Positions 1 to 5,048 of a stretch of 5,741 bases of DNA are shown here, in pieces. The DNA is from Paracoccaceae bacterium (GTDB lineage: Bacteria > Pseudomonadota > Alphaproteobacteria > Rhodobacterales > Rhodobacteraceae). The first letter of the stretch is position 1; every line of letters starts with the position of its first letter. Location of the stretch: positions 1-5,741 of the forward strand of contig JAESRD010000063.1 of NCBI GenBank assembly GCA_016764835.1, given 5' to 3'. Position numbers and translations under genes: made by a program. Under the pieces are notes generated by a model. That model was not told the DNA's origin and made no database searches. It worked only from the letters and a program-made list of their open reading frames with translations.

Positions 1-762
1 ATCATCAAAGCTGTCATAGCGCGGTGCGGGCACCATGACGTTGCGCCGGGTGTAGCCGACCATCCCTTCGACGTTGCCTTTGTCATTCCCCCGCGCGGGC
101 CGGCCGAACTTGTCGTCAAACAATAGTGCGTGCAGCTCTGTGAACCGGCAACGAGTGCGGTCACCCAGAATACGCGCCACAGCGATCTTGGTGTTATCGT
201 AGAGAATGGATTGGGGGACACCACCGAAGAACGCAAAAGATACATGCCCGTCGCAAAACGCCTCGGTCGTCTCAGCCGGGTAGCCCTTCACAAACACTGT
301 ATCAGAATGGGGCAAGCTCATCGGATCTTGCACTCCGCCCCGCCAATCACGCCAAAGGTCTCGCCAAAATCCACCTGCGCCTGACCAGGGCGATGCGACA
401 ATGGGACAAACACCTCTTTGGTGCGGCGCTTTTGCTCACGTACGTAATCCGTCACCGTCGTGAGGCTGCCAGAATACCCATCCGCGTCACGCTAGGCGGT
501 CAAAGATGCGCGTCGCTGTGTGACGTTGCTTTTTGATCAGGACTTTGTCTGTGCGCAGTATCTCGTCAATGAGACCAACATAACCGTCAAGCGTTGGCTA
601 CCGCTGTGCTTCTGAACGACGATGCCTCGGCGGCACCTCATGCTCTCACATCTTCGCTATCGTTTTGCGGCCCTTGTTGAAATGCCGCGCTGCTTCGCCC
701 GATGACATCCCGTCCTTTAAACATGCGCGGCGCACGCGATTATAGATATCCACAGAATACAT
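1..762 (-). pseudogene. istA: Decayed IS21-family transposase IstA, N-terminal and catalytic part (runs off the left edge)
   Basis: Remnant of the large transposase (IstA) of an IS21-family insertion sequence. Translation from ATG at 762 gives the typical IstA start (MYSVDIYNRVRRAC, then a helix-turn-helix with GEAARHF and RKTIAKM). It is broken by TGA at 646-648 and TAG at 598-600, and continues as LDGYVGLIDEIL and KKQRHTATRIFDR. A third stop (TGA 487-489) marks a shift to another frame, which carries TDYVREQKRRTKEVF and QAQVDFGE. Around 321-323 the reading returns to the first frame (LPHSDTVFVKGYPAETTEAF, then ILYDNTKIAVARILGD, then FGRPARGNDKGNVEG). A few residues usual in the family seem missing at both shifts. 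All three DDE catalytic residues are still encoded: Asp at 369-371, Asp at 196-198 and Glu at 67-69. The protein cannot be made as one chain, so this copy is inactive. Whether the rest of istA and the helper ATPase gene istB follow cannot be seen. Family assignment is firm. Confidence 0.92.
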
Positions 763-795
763 CTCCCGTTCTCCGAATAAACGAAGGACACAAAC

Positions 796-814
796 TGGCG
801 GTATTTTACTCCGC
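796..814 (-). repeat. IS21-type terminal repeat, inner copy
   Basis: The minus strand reads GCGGAGTAAAATACCGCCA, directly preceded by TGTA, 34 nt upstream of the istA start codon. It matches the outer copy at 842-860 in 13 of 19 positions and lies in the same orientation, 46 bp away. IS21-family ends characteristically carry multiple short terminal repeats that bind the transposase, and this pair fits that arrangement. Confidence 0.55.
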
Positions 815-841
815 TACAACTGCGCTATGCAGCCGCTTCTG

Positions 842-860
842 TGGCCCAGTATTGCTCCGC
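842..860 (-). repeat. IS21-type terminal repeat, outer copy
   Basis: The minus strand reads GCGGAGCAATACTGGGCCA, preceded by TGTAAAAC. It is the diverged direct repeat of the 796-814 unit. Both share GCGGAG at one end and GCCA at the other, with an AT-richer middle. If it is the outermost repeat, the element would end at about position 868. Confidence 0.5.
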
Positions 861-946
861 GTTTTACAATTGGCCGTGTATCCCGGCAGCAAGCTGGTAT
901 CGCCGCGGTTGCGGGCGTTTCTTGGCTTTCTGACCGGGCCTTGCCG

Positions 947-2272
947 CTAGGCTGCGGGTGGCGCAGAAAGCTGGGAGAACAGCCGCTCGGTGTTTTCGGT
1001 TGACGGCAGCGCTTGCAGGTCAGCCAAAAGTTGCTGCGCGGGGTTTATGCCAATAACCGGAGCCGCGAGCTTACGAAACTTGTTCCAAATCACCGCATCG
1101 CTGACCTTGTTTTCCGGGTCGCCCTTTGCCTCGGTGCTTGGAGAGGTGACCACCTGCCCGTCATGCAGCTCTAGGCTGACTTTGGCAAAACGGCGGGCGG
1201 GGAAGGCGGCGTTGAAGCTGGCGCTCTGCGTGATTTTCACCCGCTTGGCGAGGCGCATAATCGCTGTGTCGCGCAGCCCGTCATGTGAGATTTCACAGAC
1301 CCCGATTGTACCGCGCACCAAGGCCGCAGCCACCGAGAACGGCAGCGAATATTGGGCCTGCTCGGTGGTGGTAGGGATGGCGTTGAGGCACAAAGCCTCG
1401 TGAAATGTTTCGACATAGATTGCGGCGACGTCTTTGGCTGAAATGCCATGCTTGGCCGACAGCGCAAGCACAGCCTCAACGGCCGGTTGCGCCCAGCGGC
1501 AAACCGGGTAGAGCTTTACATATTGCTGGCCGACATACCAAATGTAGCCGATATCCTGCCAGAACTCTCCTAGATTTGGGGCCTCAACGGTAATCGCGGG
1601 CGCGCCGGTAAAGCCGTCTTGGGCCAGATAAGCAGCTGAGACACCGGCCATGGCGCCCCAGCCAGAGCCGTCTTTGACCATAGTTGGCGCCTCAATACAG
1701 CGCATCATTTGGCTGCGCGGCCCGTGATATTCGGCAATGCCGAGCGCCTCTTTGGTCTGGGCCGATGTCAGCCCCAACTGGCGCGCGCCAAGGGCGGCGG
1801 TGGCCAGCGAAATCCAAGCGCCAGAGGTGTGATAATCGCATGCACTAGCATGCAGCGCCATACCGGCGCGGGTGCCTATCTCATAGCCGATAACGATGCT
1901 GGTCAGCAGTTCTTTGGCGCGCGTCACACCCTCGGCCTGCATGACCGCAATCAGCCCCGGCACCACGCCGCAACCGACATGGCCCTTGGTTAATTTGTGG
2001 CCGTCATGGGCGTCGAGCGCGTCGATTGTCATGGCGTTGGCCAAGGCTGCCCCGGCCGGGCTGGCGCTGCGGCCATCTTGCCAGAGCGTCGCTGCATTGC
2101 CGCCAAACTGGCGGGTTGCGTGGGTGTGAATGATCTTGGATAGCGCGGTTTGCGACCCGGCAATGGCCACGCCCAGCGTGTCGGTCAGGCAGCGGACAGC
2201 GTCATGCAAGGCGGCCTCTGGCAGGCTGTCAAAAGTGGTGTCGTGGATAAATTCTTGCAGGTTCAAAACCAT
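947..2272 (-). CDS. MmgE/PrpD family protein (2-methylcitrate dehydratase / cis-aconitate decarboxylase superfamily)
   Basis: A 441-residue cytoplasmic protein of normal length for the MmgE/PrpD family, which includes 2-methylcitrate dehydratase, cis-aconitate decarboxylase and iminodisuccinate epimerase. No signal peptide or membrane segment is seen. Family landmarks in order: DTLGVAIAG (31-39), the substrate-pocket segment DALDAHDGHKLTKGHVG (84-100) with His98, YHTSGAW (147-153) with His148, MVKDGSGWGAMAG (198-210) with Lys200, KLYPVCRWAQPAVEA (253-267) with Lys253 and Cys258, and EQAQYSLPFSVAAAL (304-318). By recalled alignment, His98, His148, Lys200 and Lys253 sit where the animal cis-aconitate decarboxylase has active-site His/Lys. 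Cys258 replaces a His there, so the reaction is probably different. ATG at 2272 is preceded by AGAGGAAC and lies 11 nt after the aldolase stop, making this the third gene of the operon. The exact substrate cannot be assigned. A dehydratase, epimerase or decarboxylase acting on a product or precursor of the neighbouring oxygenase/aldolase step is an inference. Confidence 0.92.
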   Translation of the reverse strand: MVLNLQEFIHDTTFDSLPEAALHDAVRCLTDTLGVAIAGSQTALSKIIHTHATRQFGGNAATLWQDGRSASPAGAALANAMTIDALDAHDGHKLTKGHVGCGVVPGLIAVMQAEGVTRAKELLTSIVIGYEIGTRAGMALHASACDYHTSGAWISLATAALGARQLGLTSAQTKEALGIAEYHGPRSQMMRCIEAPTMVKDGSGWGAMAGVSAAYLAQDGFTGAPAITVEAPNLGEFWQDIGYIWYVGQQYVKLYPVCRWAQPAVEAVLALSAKHGISAKDVAAIYVETFHEALCLNAIPTTTEQAQYSLPFSVAAALVRGTIGVCEISHDGLRDTAIMRLAKRVKITQSASFNAAFPARRFAKVSLELHDGQVVTSPSTEAKGDPENKVSDAVIWNKFRKLAAPVIGINPAQQLLADLQALPSTENTERLFSQLSAPPAA

Positions 2273-2283
2273 GTTCCTCTGCG

Positions 2284-3327
2284 TCAGGCTTGGGCAAAGT
2301 AACTTTGGAAGCTGGCAATGGCGGCGTCTAGGGCTGCGTCAGAAATATCGCGGTGGAGCACCATGCGGATGGCCGGGATTTGGCCGCCGATGAGCACGCC
2401 CTGCGCAGCTAGATAGCTGAGCAGGGGGGCATGGTGGCCGTCTGGCGGGGTGAAATAAACCATGTTGCTGTTGGCTTGCGCATCGCCGAATTTGCGCAGA
2501 TTTTTGGCCAGCTTTTCGGCGCGGGCATGGTCGTCTGCGAGGTGCGGCAAGTTGTGTTCCAGCGCATAAAGACCGGCGGCAGCCAGCACACCGGCTTGGC
2601 GCATTGCACCGCCCAAAATTTTGCGATGCCGCCGGGCTTTGGCCATGAGTTTATGGCTGCCAACCAGCACTGAGCCGACCGGCGCGCCCAGGCCCTTTGA
2701 CAGGCAGACCGAAACGGTATCAGTGCAGTCGGCCAGCTCTTTTGGCGCGCAGCCGAGCACTGTGACCGCGTTAAAAAACCGCGCACCGTCGAGGTGAACG
2801 GCGAGGCCAGCCGTCTTTGCCACCTGCGCGGCGGCGGTCATTTTTGCGAGAGAGATTGCGCGGCCAGAGACTGTATTCTCCAGGCATAACAATCGGCTAA
2901 TAGCATAATGCGGGTCATCAACCTTTAGGGCGGCGGCAATGTCGGTCGGTGAAACTTCGCCGCCTATTCGTGTCGGTATTGGGCAAAGCGACACGCCTGC
3001 CAGCACCGATGCGCCGGCGGCTTCGTCGTGGTAGATGTGATATTGGTCGCCGACAATCACCTCGTCACCGCGCCCGCAATGGGCCATGATCGCCGCCAAA
3101 TTGCTTTGGGTTCCCGAGGGGAAGAACACGGCTGCTTCTTTGCCCAAAAGCTCGGCCATTTTTTGCTCTAGCGCGTTAACACTTGGGTCTTCGCCGTAGA
3201 CATCATCGCCAACCTCTGCCGCGGCAATGGCGGCAAACATACCGGCATCTGGGCGGGTGACGGTGTCACTGCGCAGATCGCAAAGGGCGTTTGTGCGGGC
3301 GCGCGGTATATTTTTGTATTGGCTCAA
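2284..3327 (-). CDS. Low-specificity L-threonine aldolase family enzyme (PLP-dependent)
   Basis: A PLP enzyme that cleaves beta-hydroxy-alpha-amino acids (threonine, allo-threonine and relatives) to glycine and an aldehyde; cytoplasmic, fold type I. With the chosen start it is 347 residues, close to the 333 of E. coli LtaE. Visible landmarks: CDLRSDTVTRP (16-26), GDDVYGEDPSVNALE (40-54), FFPSGTQSNLAA (68-79), His97 in the DQYHIYH segment (PLP-stacking His), HLDGARFFNA (178-187) with Asp180 for the PLP nitrogen and Arg183, SVCLSKGLGAPVGS (206-219) with the PLP lysine Lys211, GGAMRQAG (239-246), and IRMVLHRD (320-327) with Arg321, expected to hold the substrate carboxylate. All key residues are present, so it should be active. 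The reading frame is open to 3543, but that stretch lies inside the upstream oxygenase gene. TTG at 3327 overlaps the oxygenase TGA as TTGA and has AGGTGA just upstream, so translational coupling is likely. The physiological substrate is probably the upstream enzyme's product (inference). Confidence 0.93.
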   Translation of the reverse strand: MSQYKNIPRARTNALCDLRSDTVTRPDAGMFAAIAAAEVGDDVYGEDPSVNALEQKMAELLGKEAAVFFPSGTQSNLAAIMAHCGRGDEVIVGDQYHIYHDEAAGASVLAGVSLCPIPTRIGGEVSPTDIAAALKVDDPHYAISRLLCLENTVSGRAISLAKMTAAAQVAKTAGLAVHLDGARFFNAVTVLGCAPKELADCTDTVSVCLSKGLGAPVGSVLVGSHKLMAKARRHRKILGGAMRQAGVLAAAGLYALEHNLPHLADDHARAEKLAKNLRKFGDAQANSNMVYFTPPDGHHAPLLSYLAAQGVLIGGQIPAIRMVLHRDISDAALDAAIASFQSYFAQA

Positions 3328-4001
3328 TCGGTCACCTGCGCATAGGCGAGGGCGGCGACGATATGCACGCGCCGGGTTTCGCCGCCGTTTAGCGCGGTGT
3401 GGTAGCCGCGCGTATCGGCAAAATAAACCGAGCCGTCGGCGGGCAGGTGCGTAACATGGTGGTTGACCACAAACAGCGCACCGGGATTGGTCAGGATCGG
3501 AATATGCAGCCGCGGCTCGGGGTCGCGGTGCCACGAATTGCAATTATACAGCCCCTTCGACAGCACCCGCATGCGGCCGATGGGGAAGCGGCGGGTCAGC
3601 TGTTCATGGACATGTTGAAAATAGGTGCCGGTGAACTTTGGGTTAAACTCAGAGAAGTCGATCTCGGGCACCAGATCTTCGCGCGGCTCTTCAATATAGC
3701 GCTCATCGACACGCAGCCAGTAGCGGCCCGACAGATCATTGGCGGTCCATTCGGTTTGGCCGGGGCGCTGGGTTAGCGGCAGAGCGGCAAAGCCCTGATC
3801 TTGCATGCCGCCCTGAAACGCCTTGCGTTGCAGACATTCATCAAGCGCTTTGCGCAGCTCCATAATATCGAACTTCAGGTCTAGTTTTTGAATGCCGGGG
3901 CTGGACACAAAATCTGTGACGCTGGTCGTATCGGGCCGGGTTTGCATCCAGCTTTGCACCGTCTGAACATCGCGGTCGTTTATCAGTTCGCTCAAACCCA
4001 T
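3324..4001 (-). CDS. Predicted 2-oxoglutarate/Fe(II)-dependent oxygenase, aspartyl/asparaginyl beta-hydroxylase-like
   Basis: A 225-residue soluble protein with the C-terminal double-stranded beta-helix signature of 2OG/Fe(II) oxygenases of the aspartyl/asparaginyl hydroxylase-like kind. The Fe(II) ligands can be read as His158 and Asp160 in NSWHRDPEPRLHIPI (155-169) and His201 in DTRGYHTALNGG (196-207). Arg211 in ETRRVHIVAAL is the expected 2-oxoglutarate carboxylate anchor. TNPG (171-174) and LPADGSVYFAD (186-196) between them are typical. Residues 1-130 are less conserved and carry no motif I recognise. Such enzymes hydroxylate an unactivated carbon of an amino acid, free or in a peptide, consuming O2 and 2-oxoglutarate and releasing CO2 and succinate. 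The small size and metabolic neighbours favour a free amino acid or small molecule. The ATG at 4001 has AGGA seven bases upstream. It is the first gene of the operon and overlaps the aldolase start by 4 nt. Family confidence is good; substrate is unknown. Confidence 0.8.
   Translation of the reverse strand: MGLSELINDRDVQTVQSWMQTRPDTTSVTDFVSSPGIQKLDLKFDIMELRKALDECLQRKAFQGGMQDQGFAALPLTQRPGQTEWTANDLSGRYWLRVDERYIEEPREDLVPEIDFSEFNPKFTGTYFQHVHEQLTRRFPIGRMRVLSKGLYNCNSWHRDPEPRLHIPILTNPGALFVVNHHVTHLPADGSVYFADTRGYHTALNGGETRRVHIVAALAYAQVTD
3332..3337 (-). promoter_or_regulatory. Ribosome binding site deciding the TTG start of the aldolase
   Basis: The minus strand reads AGGTGA, four bases before TTG at 3327 (seven bases from AGG to TTG). 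No ATG or GTG lies between this site and the conserved CDLRSD segment, and the TTG forms a TTGA overlap with the oxygenase stop. These three facts together fix the start. Confidence 0.65.
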
Positions 4002-4100
4002 GATTACGTCCTTTAGATGTCGAATTGCCTATGCAAAGCCTAGAATTACTTTTGCCCTCGCTAAAGCCGTATTATTGAATGAGTTGATGCGTAAATTAGA
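4002..4100. promoter_or_regulatory. Intergenic region expected to hold the operon promoter
   Basis: A 99-bp AT-rich gap between the complete LysR gene and the oxygenase gene. It contains no T-run hairpin for terminating the regulator's transcript. Promoter hexamers are poor: the best minus-strand pair is TTTACG with TAATAC, at a 15-base spacing that is too short, so I do not place a promoter exactly. The region does contain an imperfect T-N11-A dyad (4029-4043). Readthrough from the regulator gene into the operon is possible. Confidence 0.4.
4029..4043. promoter_or_regulatory. Candidate LysR-type operator (T-N11-A dyad) upstream of the oxygenase operon
   Basis: CTATGCAAAGCCTAG is an interrupted dyad in which five of six arm positions pair around a central AAA, with the T-N11-A pattern at 4030 and 4042. 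It lies 27 nt upstream of the oxygenase start codon. This is almost the same distance as the stronger box ahead of the complete LysR gene. A short imperfect dyad in AT-rich DNA can arise by chance, so confidence is low. Confidence 0.3.
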
Positions 4101-4988
4101 TTAACTCTCAGATACGTCCTTTAGGAAGAAATTGTACAAACGTTCGATCTTTGGTGTGCCGGTTTTGACCATTGGCGTGAGCAGGTAATAGGCGCTTGTG
4201 GGCGTGGCTATATGTTTGTGAACCATGATCAAAACGCCACTTCTCAGCTCTTTTTCAACCAAAATGTGGGGGATAATCGCCAGCCCATGCCCGCCTTTTA
4301 CCGCATCAATGGGCATTTCAAACTGGTTGAACATTGGCCCAATTATCCGGCGCGGCAGCGCGAGCCCTTGGCTTTGCAGCCATATGGGCCAGCTGTCAGG
4401 GCGGGTCATATGCTGGATGATCCGGTGCTCTAGCAGCGCCAGTGGGTCTATGACCGGGCGGCTGATAAAGCTGGGGCTGGCGACGGCAACGAGGGTCTCT
4501 GACATCAGAAAATCGGCTCGATATCCTTGCCAAGGCGGGTCACCCTGAACGATAGCAAGATCAATCAGACTTGGGTCTATGTCGGTATTTGACAGATAGG
4601 TGATGGTGTTGAGCGTCAGCCCCGGCTGGGCGCGGGCCAGCTCTATCAGCTTGGGCATCAACCAGCGGCTACCAAGCGTCGGATAGACCCCAATGTTGAG
4701 CGCGCCGTCGCTGCTGTCATGCGCGTGAATTTTCAGCAGTGTCGCCTCTAACAGCTCTAGCTGAGGCGATAGCTCGGCCAGTAGCGAAGTGCCAGCAGAG
4801 GTGAGCCGCACCCGCTGACGCGCCCGTGTGAACAGGGCTTGTTTGACAAATGCCTCAAGTGTTTGGATTTGTCGGCTCAGCGCGCTTTGAGTGATGTTTA
4901 GACTGGCCGCGGCTTGGGCGAAGTTTTCTGTCCGTGCGGCGGCCTCAAAGCACAAAAGGGCTGTGGTTGAGGGGATATGGCGGCGCAT
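4101..4988 (-). CDS. LysR-type transcriptional regulator (GcvA-like)
   Basis: A complete 295-residue LysR-family regulator. The N-terminal winged helix-turn-helix spans about residues 5-66: ALLCFEAAARTENF (10-23), the HTH AAASLNITQSALSRQIQTLE (26-45), and the wing LTSAG (62-66). A linker helix (67-90) follows, then the effector-binding domain (about 95-292) with LNIGVYPTLGSRWLMP, DLAIVQGDPPW (143-153), LVAVASPSF and GGHGLAIIPHIL. The N-terminal wording resembles the GcvA subgroup. The ATG at 4988 follows a purine-rich GGAAAA and fits the usual LysR start. It is encoded upstream of, and in the same direction as, the oxygenase-aldolase-MmgE operon rather than divergently, so it could share the transcript or act on the 4002-4100 gap. 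An ATC-N9-GAT box just upstream suggests autoregulation. The effector is unknown; control of the adjoining operon is inferred from position only. Confidence 0.93.
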   Translation of the reverse strand: MRRHIPSTTALLCFEAAARTENFAQAAASLNITQSALSRQIQTLEAFVKQALFTRARQRVRLTSAGTSLLAELSPQLELLEATLLKIHAHDSSDGALNIGVYPTLGSRWLMPKLIELARAQPGLTLNTITYLSNTDIDPSLIDLAIVQGDPPWQGYRADFLMSETLVAVASPSFISRPVIDPLALLEHRIIQHMTRPDSWPIWLQSQGLALPRRIIGPMFNQFEMPIDAVKGGHGLAIIPHILVEKELRSGVLIMVHKHIATPTSAYYLLTPMVKTGTPKIERLYNFFLKDVSES

Positions 4989-5048
4989 TTATTTTTTCCA
5001 AACAACAGATGAAATGATCGAATTTGTAGATCAATTTGGGGCGCTGGG
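4989..5048. promoter_or_regulatory. Short gap between two LysR genes, AT-rich, with LysR-type operator
   Basis: This 60-bp region separates the stop of the partial LysR gene from the start of the complete one. Most of it is AT-rich compared with the flanking coding DNA, and a strong interrupted dyad sits in its centre. A weak minus-strand -35-like TTGATC overlaps the dyad, which would suit repression or activation there; no convincing -10 is seen. No terminator hairpin is present. Confidence 0.45.
5017..5031. promoter_or_regulatory. LysR-type box ATC-N9-GAT
   Basis: The sequence ATCGAATTTGTAGAT is an exact ATC-N9-GAT, the classic LysR-family operator form (T-N11-A at 5018 and 5030). The dyad extends outward to TGATC at 5015-5019 and GATCA at 5029-5033, with two further pairs at 5012-5013 and 5035-5036. 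It lies 28 nt upstream of the complete LysR gene's ATG and 18 nt beyond the stop codon of the partial LysR gene. The likely role is autoregulation of the downstream LysR, or control of it by the neighbouring one. Confidence 0.6.

Larger units (their letters stand above)
763..946. other. Non-coding junction between IS21-like element and mmgE-type gene
   Basis: This 184-bp stretch has no credible gene. The part next to istA (about 763-868) looks like the left end of the IS21-like element, with two related 19-bp repeats. The part next to the MmgE/PrpD stop codon (about 869-946) appears to be host sequence. It has no hairpin followed by a T-run on the minus strand, so no intrinsic terminator for the enzyme operon is visible. 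A possible outer boundary of the element is the TGT on the minus strand at 868-866, because IS21-family ends usually begin with TG. No target duplication can be checked because the other end is outside the window. Confidence 0.5.

Noticed and set aside
130..384. Plus-strand open frame of 84 codons
   Set aside because: It is the antisense shadow of the istA catalytic region, whose conserved minus-strand motifs explain the sequence.
880..902. Small CAGC-TT-GCTG hairpin after the MmgE/PrpD gene
   Set aside because: A four-base stem with a bulged extension and no following T-run; it does not meet terminator criteria.
702..950. Plus-strand open frame of 82 codons across the IS end
   Set aside because: It runs antisense over the istA start and the terminal repeats, with no family resemblance and no clear ribosome binding site.
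990..2129. Several plus-strand open frames
   Set aside because: They are antisense shadows of the GC-rich MmgE/PrpD gene; translations are low-complexity and unrecognisable.
3328..3543. N-terminal extension of the aldolase frame up to 3543
   Set aside because: This part lies inside the oxygenase gene, where the catalytic HxD and His motifs are encoded in the other frame; its translation is Arg/Pro-rich and unlike threonine aldolases.
4081..4107. GAGTT...AACTC inverted repeat at the end of the LysR gene as a terminator
   Set aside because: The arms are only 5 bp with a 17-base loop and no T-run, too weak for an intrinsic terminator.
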